Positions 26,764 to 34,955 of a stretch of DNA of 64,000 bases are shown in pieces. Source of the DNA: Pseudomonas putida W15Oct28 (GTDB taxonomy: Bacteria; Pseudomonadota; Gammaproteobacteria; Pseudomonadales; Pseudomonadaceae); assembly GCF_000708715.2 (NCBI RefSeq), contig NZ_JENB01000023.1, positions 1 to 64,000 on the forward strand. The letters run 5' to 3'. Both the position numbers and the translations under genes were made by a program. The stretch's first letter is position 1; each line of letters starts with the position of its first letter. A model generated the notes under the pieces. That model was not told the origin of the DNA and did no database searches. It saw only the letters and a list, made by a program, of their open reading frames with translations.

Positions 26764-28296
26764 TTACAGGCTTGGCAGCACACCTGCCGGCAGCAAACCG
26801 GTCAAACTACCCTTGGCCAACAGTTCCACAGCCTTTTCGATGTCCGGCGCGAAGAAACGGTCACGGTCGTAGTGCGCCACTTCGCTGCGCAGCGCCTGGC
26901 GGGCTTTCTCCAGCTTGACCGAAGTCTTCAGGCCTTTGCGCAGGTCCAGGCCCTGGCAAGCGCCCAGCCATTCGATGGCCAGTACACCACGGGTGTTTTC
27001 GGCCATTTCCCACAGGCGCTTGCCGGCAGCCGGCGCCATCGATACGTGGTCTTCCTGGTTGGCCGAGGTCGGCAGGCTGTCGACGCTGTGCGGGTGCGAC
27101 AGGGCCTTGTTCTCGCTGGCCAGGGCGGCAGCGGTGACCTGGGCGATCATGAAGCCGGAGTTGACCCCACCGTTTTCCACCAGGAACGGCGGCAGCTGGG
27201 ACATGTGCTTGTCCATCATCAGCGAGATGCGGCGCTCGCTGAGCGAACCGATTTCGGCGATGGCCAGGGCCAGGTTGTCGGCGGCCATGGCCACCGGTTC
27301 TGCGTGGAAGTTGCCACCGGAAATCACGTCACCTTCGGCTGCGAACACCAGCGGGTTGTCCGACACGGCGTTGGCTTCGATGCCCAGCACCTCGGCGGCC
27401 TGGCGCAGCTGGGTCAGGCACGCGCCCATGACCTGCGGCTGGCAGCGCAGCGAGTACGGGTCCTGGACCTTGTCGCAGTTCTTGTGCGACAGCGACACTT
27501 CGCTGGAATCGCCCAGCAGGTCGCGGAAGCAGGCGGCGGTGTCGATCTGGCCACGCTGGCCACGCGCTTCGTGAATACGCGCATCGAACGGCGAACGCGA
27601 GCCCAGTACGGCTTCGACGCTCAGGCCGCCGCAGGCAATGGCCGCAGCGTACAGGTCTTCGGCATAGAACAGGCCACGCAGGGCATAGGCGGTGGACGCC
27701 TGGGTGCCGTTGAGCAGGGCCAGGCCCTCTTTGGCAGCCAGGGTCAGCGGTTCGAGGCCGGCAACCGCCAGGGCTTCGGTGGCCGACAGCCACTGGCCCT
27801 TGTAGCGGGCTTTGCCTTCGCCCAGCAGCACCAGCGACATGTGCGCCAGCGGCGCCAGGTCACCGGAAGCACCCACCGAGCCTTTCAGCGGGATGTGCGG
27901 GTAGACTTCGGCGTTGACCAGGGCGATCAGCGCGTCGATGACTTTGCGGCGAATGCCGGAGAAACCACGGCTGAGGCTGTTGATTTTCAGCACCATGATC
28001 AACCGCACCAGGTCGTCATCCAGCGGCGCACCGATACCGGCGGCGTGGGACAGCACCAGCGAGCGCTGCAGGTTTTCCAGGTCGTGGCTGGCGATGCGGG
28101 TCGAGGCCAGCAGGCCGAAACCGGTATTGATGCCGTAGGCGGTGCGGTCTTCGGCAATGATCTGCTCGACACAGGCGACGCTGGCGTCGATGGCCGGCGC
28201 GGCGCTGGCATCCAGTTGCAGGCGCACAGGGGCGGCGTAGATTGCGCGCAGCTGGGCCAGGGTCAGGGTGCCGGGCTTGAGGGTGAGTTCGGTCAC
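26764..28296 (-). CDS. hutH: Histidine ammonia-lyase
   Basis: 510 aa. It converts L-histidine to trans-urocanate and ammonia. The self-cyclising MIO triad is Ala143-Ser144-Gly145 in GSVGASGDLAPLAH, and Tyr54 lies in AYGINTGFG. I chose GTG 28296 with GGAG eight bases upstream, which gives exactly the family length; the open frame runs 36 codons further up without similarity. It lies 108 bp downstream of hutU. Confidence 0.97.
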   Translation of the reverse strand: MTELTLKPGTLTLAQLRAIYAAPVRLQLDASAAPAIDASVACVEQIIAEDRTAYGINTGFGLLASTRIASHDLENLQRSLVLSHAAGIGAPLDDDLVRLIMVLKINSLSRGFSGIRRKVIDALIALVNAEVYPHIPLKGSVGASGDLAPLAHMSLVLLGEGKARYKGQWLSATEALAVAGLEPLTLAAKEGLALLNGTQASTAYALRGLFYAEDLYAAAIACGGLSVEAVLGSRSPFDARIHEARGQRGQIDTAACFRDLLGDSSEVSLSHKNCDKVQDPYSLRCQPQVMGACLTQLRQAAEVLGIEANAVSDNPLVFAAEGDVISGGNFHAEPVAMAADNLALAIAEIGSLSERRISLMMDKHMSQLPPFLVENGGVNSGFMIAQVTAAALASENKALSHPHSVDSLPTSANQEDHVSMAPAAGKRLWEMAENTRGVLAIEWLGACQGLDLRKGLKTSVKLEKARQALRSEVAHYDRDRFFAPDIEKAVELLAKGSLTGLLPAGVLPSL

Positions 28297-28404
28297 GTTA
28301 CTACTCCAAATCGCGTGGAGCCGCAGGCCCGTTCGTGGGTGCCTGCGCGCTCCTTCTTGTTGTTCAGTATCACCCCTTGCAGGGTGCGATCCAAAGCGTG
28401 GCAA

Positions 28405-30078
28405 TCAGCCAGTGATCATCGGCAGGTCCAGGCCCTGCTCCTTGGCGCAGTCGATGGCGATGTCATAACCGGCATCGGCGTGGCGCATGACGCCAGTCCC
28501 TGGGTCGTTGGTCAGTACACGGGCGATGCGCTCGGCGGCTTCATCGGTGCCGTCGCAGACGATGACCATGCCCGAGTGCTGCGAGAAGCCCATGCCCACG
28601 CCACCACCGTGGTGCAGCGACACCCAGGTGGCGCCGCCTGCGGTGTTCAGCAGGGCGTTGAGCAGCGGCCAGTCGGACACAGCGTCCGAGCCATCACGCA
28701 TGGCTTCGGTTTCGCGGTTGGGGCTGGATACCGAACCCGAGTCCAGGTGGTCACGGCCGATCACGACCGGCGCCGACAGCTCGCCGCTGCGGACCATTTC
28801 GTTGAAGGCCAGGCCCAGCTTGGCGCGCAGGCCCAGGCCAACCCAGCAGATACGGGCCGGCAGGCCCTGGAAGCTGATGCGCTCGCGGGCCATGTCCAGC
28901 CAGCGGTGCAGGTGGGCGTCGTCGGGGATCAGTTCCTTGACCTTGGCGTCGGTCTTGTAGATGTCCTCGGCCTCGCCAGACAGCGCCGCCCAGCGGAACG
29001 GGCCAACGCCGCGGCAGAACAGCGGGCGGATATAGGCAGGCACGAAGCCCGGGAAGTCGAAGGCATTGGCCACGCCCTCTTCCTTGGCCATCTGGCGGAT
29101 GTTGTTGCCATAGTCGAAGGTCGGCACGCCCTGCTTCTGGAAGTCCAGCATGGCCTGCACGTGCACGGCCATCGACTGCTTGGCAGCCTTGACCACCGCA
29201 GCCGGTTCGGTCTGCGCGCGGTCGCGGTACTGTTCCCAGGTCCAGCCGGCAGGCAGGTAGCCGTTCAGGGGGTCGTGGGCGCTGGTCTGGTCGGTGACCA
29301 TGTCCGGGCGCACGCCACGCTTGACCAGCTCTGGCAGGATTTCGGCAGCGTTGCCGTGCAGGGCGATGGAGATGGCCTTGCCTTCGGCGGTGTACTTGGC
29401 GATGCGCACCAGGGCGTCGTCGAGGTCGGTGGCCTGCTCGTCGACGTAGCGGGTTTCCAGACGGAAGTCGATGCGGCTCTGCTGGCATTCGATGTTCAGC
29501 GAGCAGGCGCCGGCCAGGGTGGCAGCCAGCGGCTGGGCGCCGCCCATGCCGCCGAGGCCCGCGGTGAGTACCCACTTGCCTTTCAGGCTGCCGCCGTAGT
29601 GCTGGCGACCGGCTTCGACGAAGGTTTCATAGGTGCCCTGGACGATGCCCTGGCTGCCAATGTAGATCCAGCTCCCGGCGGTCATCTGGCCGTACATGGC
29701 CAGGCCTTTGGCGTCCAGTTCGTTGAAGTGTTCCCAGTTGGCCCAGTGCGGTACCAGGTTGGAGTTGGCGATCAGCACGCGCGGGGCATTGCTGTGGGTC
29801 TTGAACACGCCGACTGGCTTGCCCGACTGCACCAGCAGGGTTTCGTCGTCTTCCAGGCGGGTCAGGGTTTCGACGATCTTGTCGTAGCATTCCCAGTTAC
29901 GCGCGGCGCGGCCGATACCGCCGTACACCACCAGTTCTTTCGGGTTTTCCGCAACCTGTGGGTCGAGGTTGTTCATCAGCATGCGCAGTGGCGCTTCGGT
30001 CAGCCAGCTTTTGGCGGTCAGCTTGTTGCCACGTGGGGCACGGATTTCAACGTCACGGTATTTGTTGTTGTCGGTCAC
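28405..30078 (-). CDS. hutU: Urocanate hydratase
   Basis: 557 aa, NAD-dependent urocanase giving imidazolone propionate. Landmarks are YGGIGRAARN near the N-terminus, GGMGGAQP in the NAD fold, and the region around GLPARICWVGLG. GTG 30078 is preferred (TDNNKYRDVEIRAP). Upstream residues in the open frame are encoded by the HutC operator region. Codons 4-6 contain a perfect AAnAAnAA motif. First gene of the hutU-H-T-I-G run. Confidence 0.97.
   Translation of the reverse strand: MTDNNKYRDVEIRAPRGNKLTAKSWLTEAPLRMLMNNLDPQVAENPKELVVYGGIGRAARNWECYDKIVETLTRLEDDETLLVQSGKPVGVFKTHSNAPRVLIANSNLVPHWANWEHFNELDAKGLAMYGQMTAGSWIYIGSQGIVQGTYETFVEAGRQHYGGSLKGKWVLTAGLGGMGGAQPLAATLAGACSLNIECQQSRIDFRLETRYVDEQATDLDDALVRIAKYTAEGKAISIALHGNAAEILPELVKRGVRPDMVTDQTSAHDPLNGYLPAGWTWEQYRDRAQTEPAAVVKAAKQSMAVHVQAMLDFQKQGVPTFDYGNNIRQMAKEEGVANAFDFPGFVPAYIRPLFCRGVGPFRWAALSGEAEDIYKTDAKVKELIPDDAHLHRWLDMARERISFQGLPARICWVGLGLRAKLGLAFNEMVRSGELSAPVVIGRDHLDSGSVSSPNRETEAMRDGSDAVSDWPLLNALLNTAGGATWVSLHHGGGVGMGFSQHSGMVIVCDGTDEAAERIARVLTNDPGTGVMRHADAGYDIAIDCAKEQGLDLPMITG
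30062..30069 (-). promoter_or_regulatory. Crc/Hfq (CA) motif in the hutU start
   Basis: On the minus strand AACAACAA matches AAnAAnAA exactly and sits a few codons inside hutU, where Hfq/Crc binding could block translation initiation. The match is seen directly; its function is inferred. Confidence 0.5.
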
Positions 30079-30143
30079 GGGAAAGGTCCTCTGCGGTCGT
30101 CCGCGGGCGGGTATGTCGTGGTCAATATACAAACACACCTTTA

Positions 30144-30157
30144 CTTGTATGTACAAG
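30144..30157. promoter_or_regulatory. HutC operator upstream of hutU
   Basis: The perfect 14-bp palindrome CTTGTATGTACAAG contains TGTA-N2-TACA, the motif described for HutC. A degraded second element (TATACAA) lies at about 30126-30132. The palindrome is ~65 bp upstream of the hutU start codon. Urocanate is the known inducer that releases HutC. Confidence 0.8.
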
Positions 30158-30205
30158 CATGGACAACCAAAATATTCGGACTGGTCCCCTAGCAGGCTGG
30201 AAAAG

Positions 30206-30332
30206 CCGGGGCCGCTTTGCGGCCCTTTCGCGGCACAAGGCCGCTCCTACAGGGGAGCGCGCCAGCCTGGGCAAACGCGATCTTTGTAGGAGCGGCCTTG
30301 CGTCGCGAAAGGGCTGCAAAGCAGCCCCGGCT
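30206..30332. repeat. REP-like doublet, second family (GCTCCTACA type)
   Basis: An inverted pair of the REP class with core AAGGCCGCTCCTACAGG, flanked by GCCGCTTTGCGGCC and GCTGCAAAGCAGCC hairpins. It fills the hutD-hutU gap. Confidence 0.8.
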
Positions 30333-30335
30333 ATC

Positions 30336-30908
30336 TCATCGTGAAATGAGTTCGATCAGGCAGAACCGCCCCTGAACCTCCAGCCCCAGCAACTCGTCGT
30401 TGCCCTCCAGCCGCAGGCAGTCATACAACCCCAACCGCTGCACCTCGCGCCCCGCCAGGGTCACTTCCACCTGGCTGCTGGCCGCAAACAACAGCACCGT
30501 CGACGCCGAGCTGTACAACCGGCTGGTGCCATCAAACCACTGCAACCGCGCCCGGTAGCGCTGCGGGGCATAGATCAGGTTGAAATCGCGGATCGGCCCG
30601 CCCAGCAGCTTGCAACTGACCTGGCTTTCGCCGCTGAAGGCAAAAGCATCGAACGGCAGCAACGGCCGGCTGGGCTGGCCATCGACCAACAGGCGCATGC
30701 CATCACCCTGCAGCACGGTGATGATCCGCTGGTAACCGGCGAAGGTGGAAAAGCCGCCAGACTCTTCGATATCGGCAATCGACAGGCGCCAGCCAAAGCC
30801 GTCCAGGCCCTCGCCACTGTCGCGGGTGATCTCCTCGGTGAAACCGCCACCGTTCTTCCACGGCATGCGCGGGTAATCCTGCGCGCGCAACAACTGCAGC
30901 TGGCTCAT
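30336..30908 (-). CDS. hutD: HutD family protein
   Basis: 190 aa, cupin-like HutD/Ves family, found with hut genes in Pseudomonas and thought to set an upper limit on hut operon activity. Landmarks are the N-terminus YPRMPWKNGGGFTEEI and FGWRLSIADIEESGGFS. I chose ATG 30908, overlapping the hutC stop by 4 bp (ATGA); residues further up in the frame are hutC sequence out of phase. Its biochemical role is not settled. Confidence 0.92.
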   Translation of the reverse strand: MSQLQLLRAQDYPRMPWKNGGGFTEEITRDSGEGLDGFGWRLSIADIEESGGFSTFAGYQRIITVLQGDGMRLLVDGQPSRPLLPFDAFAFSGESQVSCKLLGGPIRDFNLIYAPQRYRARLQWFDGTSRLYSSASTVLLFAASSQVEVTLAGREVQRLGLYDCLRLEGNDELLGLEVQGRFCLIELISR

Positions 30909-31651
30909 TTGCTGAAACGTCCTTCCAGGCGATGACGGGAACCGGGGTGGATCAGCCGCGCAGCGGTTACCGGCTGACGGCCGGACCAGGTGCGGCGGCG
31001 GATCAGCAGGCAAGGTTCGCCCCGCTCGATCTGCAGCAGGCGGCATTCTTCCGGCTCGGCCAGAATGGCCTCGACCACGTGTTCACCCTCGGTCAGCGGC
31101 GCTACCTGGGACAGGTAGGCGTAAGGCGTCTGCCGGGTGAAATCCTGCTTGAGATAGTCGGGTGCGATTGCGGCGTTGACGTAGCGGTCCTCGATCTGCA
31201 CCGGCACGCCGTTCTCGAAATGCACGATCAGCGAGTGGAACACCCGCTGGCCTTCGCGCATGTCCAGGGCCAGGGCCCGCTCGGAACCGGCTGCTTCCTC
31301 GGTGAGCGTGATCACCTGGCAGCTATGCTGGTGACCACGCGCGGCAATTTCGTCGGCAATGTTGTTGACTTCGAACAACGCCGAACGGCCCTTGGGCTCG
31401 GCCACGAAAGTGCCGACCCCTTGCATGCGCACCAGCAGGCCGTCGGCCGTGAGTTCGCGCAGGGCACGGTTGATGGTCATGCGGCTGAAGCCCAGCTCGT
31501 TGACCAGTTCACTCTCCGAGGGGACCCGGTGATGCGGCGGCCAGCTGCCGTTGTCGATCTGCTGGATGATCATCTGTTTGACCCGGGCATACAGCGGCGC
31601 CGGGCCCTCGCCCATCTGGGCAACCAGCGCGGAGACAGGAGGTGTCGGCAC
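30905..31651 (-). CDS. hutC: Histidine utilization repressor, GntR family
   Basis: 248 aa. The N-terminal GntR winged helix (YARVKQMIIQQIDNGSWPPH, RVPSESELVNELGFSRMTIN) is followed by a UTRA ligand-binding domain (about residues 95-235) for urocanate. GTG 31651 gives the family length with AAGGA ten bases upstream. It is divergent from hutF and co-transcribed with hutD. It represses from TGTA-N2-TACA operators seen before hutU and between hutC and hutF, so it is autoregulated. Confidence 0.95.
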   Translation of the reverse strand: MPTPPVSALVAQMGEGPAPLYARVKQMIIQQIDNGSWPPHHRVPSESELVNELGFSRMTINRALRELTADGLLVRMQGVGTFVAEPKGRSALFEVNNIADEIAARGHQHSCQVITLTEEAAGSERALALDMREGQRVFHSLIVHFENGVPVQIEDRYVNAAIAPDYLKQDFTRQTPYAYLSQVAPLTEGEHVVEAILAEPEECRLLQIERGEPCLLIRRRTWSGRQPVTAARLIHPGSRHRLEGRFSK

Positions 31652-31717
31652 GGCGTTGGATCCTTGTGCATAGGGAATGAGCGGTAGCTTGCCGCAGTTT
31701 ACCCGGCAGGCAAACGC

Positions 31718-31736
31718 CTGTATATGTATATACAAG
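31718..31736. promoter_or_regulatory. HutC operator between hutC and hutF
   Basis: CTGTATATGTATATACAAG holds the palindrome TGTATATACA (31725-31734) and an overlapping TGTATATGTA. It sits in the 108-bp hutC-hutF divergent gap and can control both directions. Confidence 0.8.
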
Positions 31737-31738
31737 TT

Positions 31739-31746
31739 AACAATAA
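31739..31746 (+). promoter_or_regulatory. Crc/Hfq (CA) motif in the hutF leader
   Basis: AACAATAA matches AAnAAnAA exactly, immediately after the operator and 13 bases before the hutF ATG, overlapping the weak ribosome-binding site. This is the position used by Hfq/Crc in catabolite repression. Confidence 0.55.
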
Positions 31747-31759
31747 CAGGATTTCACCG

Positions 31760-33124
31760 ATGTCCGCCTACTTCGCCGAACGCGCTTTGCTACCTACAGG
31801 CTGGGCCAGCCATGTCCGTATCGAGGTCGCCAGCGATGGCCATGTGACCCGCATCGAGCCGGGTGCTTCGGCCGAAGGCGCCGAGCGCCTGGCCGGCCCG
31901 TTGCTGCCCGGCATGCCCAACCTGCACTCGCATGCCTTCCAGCGCGCCATGGCGGGCTTGGCGGAAGTCGCCGGCAACCCCAACGACAGCTTCTGGACCT
32001 GGCGCGACCTGATGTACCGCCTGGTCGGGCAGATCAGCCCGGAGCAGCTGCAGGTCATCGCCCGCCAGCTGTACATCGAAATGCTCAAGGCCGGCTATAC
32101 CTCGGTGGCCGAATTCCATTATGTACACCACGACCAGGCGGGCAAGGCCTACGCCGACCCGGCCGAACTGTCCCGGCGCATCAGCGCGGCTGCAACCGAG
32201 AGCGGCATTGGCCTGACCTTGCTGCCGGTGCTGTACAGCCATGCCGGGTTCGGCGGCCAGGCACCGAACGACGGCCAGCGGCGCTTCATCAACACCACCG
32301 AACAGTACCTGCAACTGCAGGCGCAACTGGCCCCGCTGCTGGCCGCGCAATCCGCGCAGCAACTGGGCCTGTGCTTCCACTCGCTGCGTGCGGTGACGCC
32401 GGCGCAGATCGCCGAAATACTGGCGGCCAGCGACAAGCAATGCCCGGTGCATATCCATATCGCCGAACAGCAGAAGGAAGTGCAAGACTGCCTGGCCTGG
32501 AGCGGCCTGCGCCCGCTCCAGTGGCTGTACGAGCATGTGGAGGTGGACCGCCGCTGGTGCCTGGTACATGCCACCCATGCCGAGCCGGATGAGGTTACCG
32601 CCATGGCACGCAGTGGCGCGGTGGCCGGGCTGTGCCTGACCACCGAGGCAAACCTGGGCGACGGGATTTTCCCGGCGGTGGACTTCCTGGCCCAGGGCGG
32701 GCGCATGGGCATTGGCTCGGACAGCCATGTGTCACTAAGCGTGGTCGAAGAACTGCGCTGGCTGGAATATGGCCAGCGCCTGCGTGACCAGCGACGCAAC
32801 CGCTTGTACCGTGGCGACCAGCCGATGGTTGGGCGCACGCTGTACGACGCAGCGCTCGCGGGCGGTGCACAGGCACTGGGGCACGCGGTCGGGGCGCTGG
32901 CCGTGGGCAAGCGCGCCGACTGGCTGGTGCTTGATGGCCAGGACCCCTACATCGCCCTGGCGGATGGCGATGCCATTCTCAACCGCTGGCTGTTTGCTGG
33001 AGGGGATCGCCAGGTGCGCGATGTGATGGTGAATGGGCAATGGGTGGTGCGCCAGGGGCGGCATGCACAGGAAGAGGAAAGCGCGCGGGCGTTTACCGGG
33101 GTGTTGCGGCAGCTCTTGGGTTAA
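31760..33124 (+). CDS. hutF: Formimidoylglutamate deiminase
   Basis: 454 aa, amidohydrolase superfamily. It deiminates N-formimino-L-glutamate to N-formyl-L-glutamate, the substrate of HutG. Together they make the five-step pathway typical of Pseudomonas. Landmarks are the metal site PNLHSHAFQRAM, LCFHSLRAV, HIHIAEQQKEV and GIGSDSHVS. I chose ATG 31760 (MSAYFAERALLP) over the ATG at 31724, which lies inside the HutC operator. Confidence 0.96.
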   Translation: MSAYFAERALLPTGWASHVRIEVASDGHVTRIEPGASAEGAERLAGPLLPGMPNLHSHAFQRAMAGLAEVAGNPNDSFWTWRDLMYRLVGQISPEQLQVIARQLYIEMLKAGYTSVAEFHYVHHDQAGKAYADPAELSRRISAAATESGIGLTLLPVLYSHAGFGGQAPNDGQRRFINTTEQYLQLQAQLAPLLAAQSAQQLGLCFHSLRAVTPAQIAEILAASDKQCPVHIHIAEQQKEVQDCLAWSGLRPLQWLYEHVEVDRRWCLVHATHAEPDEVTAMARSGAVAGLCLTTEANLGDGIFPAVDFLAQGGRMGIGSDSHVSLSVVEELRWLEYGQRLRDQRRNRLYRGDQPMVGRTLYDAALAGGAQALGHAVGALAVGKRADWLVLDGQDPYIALADGDAILNRWLFAGGDRQVRDVMVNGQWVVRQGRHAQEEESARAFTGVLRQLLG

Positions 33125-33138
33125 GTGTACTGGGACTG

Positions 33139-33232
33139 CTTTGCAGCCCTTCGCGGGCACGCCCGCTCCCACAGGTTCTGCGCTAAACCCTGTGGGAGCG
33201 GGCGTGCCCGCGAAGGGTTGCAAAGCAACCCC
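33139..33232. repeat. REP doublet after hutF
   Basis: An inverted pair GCGGGCACGCCCGCTCCCAC / complement with a 14-bp loop, extended by complementary TTGCAGCCC and GGTTGCAA arms. It lies between convergent hutF and the lipocalin gene and may end transcription in both directions. Confidence 0.85.
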
Positions 33233-33238
33233 AGAAAA

Positions 33239-33811
33239 TCAGTGCATTTTTACGATTTGCTGATCGGACGCCCGCCAGATCAGCCGGCTGGTGTCATACC
33301 CCTGCTGCCGCGCCTTGGACAGCAGGTTCTCGCGCTCCCAGGCTGGTAGCGTCGGCGTGCGCGACAGAATCCACAGGTGCTTGCGGTCCGGGCTGCCGAC
33401 CACTGCCGTGCGGTAGCGTTCGTCCACGTACAGAATCCAGTATTCGCCCCGAGCTACACCAGGCACCAGCTTGGTGAACCAGTTATCGAACTCTACCCAC
33501 AGCTTGTCGTTGTGCCCCGGCTCCTGGATGTTTGCGTGCCCCTCGGCACGCAGCCACTCATCACCCATGGTGCGGCAGCGGTTGAGCACGCCAAAGGTGC
33601 CATCAGGCTTGAGGTTGTAGTGCGCCTCGGACTGCTCGCAGCCGGTCTGGTAGCGCATGGGCAGGCGCGCCAGTTCGAACCATTTGCCCTGGTAGCGCTT
33701 GAGGTCGACGTTGCCAGCGGTCTTCGGCGCCAGCGGGTCGTGCACGGAGCCTGCGCAACCGCCCAGCAGCAACGCCAGGCATACCCCCATCAGCAGGTAC
33801 AGACGCCTCAT
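33239..33811 (-). CDS. blc: Outer-membrane lipoprotein Blc-type lipocalin
   Basis: 190 aa, bacterial lipocalin. The signal sequence ends in lipobox LLGGC (acylated Cys19). Lipocalin signatures are RYQGKWFELARLP (GxW) and the C-terminal strand region YWILYVDERYRTAVV with LWILSRTP. It binds lysophospholipid-like hydrophobic ligands in related proteins. Its start overlaps the upstream small lipoprotein stop (ATGA). Confidence 0.92.
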   Translation of the reverse strand: MRRLYLLMGVCLALLLGGCAGSVHDPLAPKTAGNVDLKRYQGKWFELARLPMRYQTGCEQSEAHYNLKPDGTFGVLNRCRTMGDEWLRAEGHANIQEPGHNDKLWVEFDNWFTKLVPGVARGEYWILYVDERYRTAVVGSPDRKHLWILSRTPTLPAWERENLLSKARQQGYDTSRLIWRASDQQIVKMH

Positions 33812-34062
33812 TTGAGGCCCTGCCCTGAATACATCAGCACCTTGTCAGCCGCGTACTGCACGCTGATGAAGCTCTTCTCGTCCCCCCAGGTGCAGCTGCT
33901 CATGCCCAACGCGCCAGAGCACTCGGTCGGCGTGCCGAGCAACTGCTCGACCTCGGCCTTGTTCATACCGGCCTTGATCCTGGAATAGTTTTCCTGGTTG
34001 ATCTTGCTGCAGGCAGTCAGGACGACGCACAGCGACAACAGGGCGAGGGAACGCAACGACAT
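33808..34062 (-). CDS. Small lipoprotein, SmpA/OmlA-like fold (DUF3862-type)
   Basis: 84 aa. A signal peptide with lipobox VLTAC (Cys18) is followed by NYSRIKAGMNKAEVEQLLGTPTECSG, which is the BamE/OmlA-like pattern, and a single small domain. ATG 34062 has AGGAG eight bases upstream; the GTG three codons earlier overlaps that site. It is coupled to the lipocalin gene. Its role is unknown, presumably in the envelope. Confidence 0.82.
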   Translation of the reverse strand: MSLRSLALLSLCVVLTACSKINQENYSRIKAGMNKAEVEQLLGTPTECSGALGMSSCTWGDEKSFISVQYAADKVLMYSGQGLK

Positions 34063-34224
34063 GAAGGACACTCCTGGAGAGGGGAAACAGGCGAGTGGCC
34101 TGCAGTGACCTTCGACGGGAAAATCCCTCCCAGGTTCCCTGCCCTACCCCCTTTGCGCGTACACCATTGGTCGGATGGCCACTACTGTGCGACTAATCAC
34201 AAAGTAATAGCCCCAAAAACACAA

Positions 34225-34345
34225 AAGGCCGCCCCTACGCACTGTAGGAGCAGCCTTGTGCTGCGAAAGGGCCAGTACGGCCAATCGAATTGTGCTGCCA
34301 GGGATGGCCTCTTCGCAGCGCAAGGCTGCTCCTACAGAGGCCATT
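34225..34345. repeat. REP-like repeats, second family
   Basis: Copies of CTGTAGGAGCAGCCTTG and the inverted CGCAAGGCTGCTCCTACAG in the ~290-bp gap between DUF924 and the small lipoprotein gene. No other feature is seen in that gap. Confidence 0.75.
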
Positions 34346-34355
34346 CAGTCCTTGC

Positions 34356-34952
34356 TCAGAACCTGGACCCGGGCTCCAGCAAAAAATCCATCTCTTCGCT
34401 GGTGCTCGGCCGCTCCAGCACCAGGTTGCGGTGCGGGAAGCGCCCAAACCGGGCAATCACCCGCTGGTGCTGCTCGGCATAGTCAAGGAAGCCTTCGAAC
34501 AGCCGCTGGCTGGCTTCGGGCTGCTCGTCCAGCAGCAACTGATAGCGCTCTACGCACAGGTTTTGCCAGTCCAGCACCTCGGCATGCTCCAGCACCAGCA
34601 GCACGAACACGCGCTGGATCGGCAGCAGCTGGTAGTCCCAGCCCTTCTGCAGGCCCTGCATGGCCACCACCTGGGCACGCCGGTCGCCTTCGAAGGCGCG
34701 CGGTGTGTCGCGATAGAGCATGCGCGGCAGCTGGTCCAGCAAGATCAGCAGGCCCAGCCAGCCCTGCGGGCTTTGCTGCCATTCGTCGAGCCCACCCGCC
34801 AGGGCGTGCTCGACCAGGTCGCCAAACAGCGCATGGGCATCGGCATCGTGATGCTTGCCGAACCACAGCGTGCTCTTCTCGTCAGCCACGGCCTGGGCAC
34901 TGGTGCCCCAACCGAACCACCACTCCAGCAACGGCTGCCAAGGTGCGAGCAT
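34356..34952 (-). CDS. DUF924 family protein
   Basis: 198 aa, DUF924 (TPR-like helical) protein. Landmarks are WWFGWGTSAQAVADEKSTLW, GLLILLDQLPRMLYRDTPRAF and ARFGRFPHRN near the C-terminus. It starts 3 bp after the fbp stop, so the two are one transcript. Cytoplasmic; function unknown. Confidence 0.9.
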   Translation of the reverse strand: MLAPWQPLLEWWFGWGTSAQAVADEKSTLWFGKHHDADAHALFGDLVEHALAGGLDEWQQSPQGWLGLLILLDQLPRMLYRDTPRAFEGDRRAQVVAMQGLQKGWDYQLLPIQRVFVLLVLEHAEVLDWQNLCVERYQLLLDEQPEASQRLFEGFLDYAEQHQRVIARFGRFPHRNLVLERPSTSEEMDFLLEPGSRF

Positions 34953-34955
34953 GAC

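Noticed and set aside
26872..30192. A 1106-codon open frame on the plus strand opposite hutH and hutU
   Set aside because: It is the antisense shadow of two genes with strong family motifs. High-GC codon usage keeps this frame open; its translation is low-complexity Gly/Gln/His-rich and has no ribosome-binding site.
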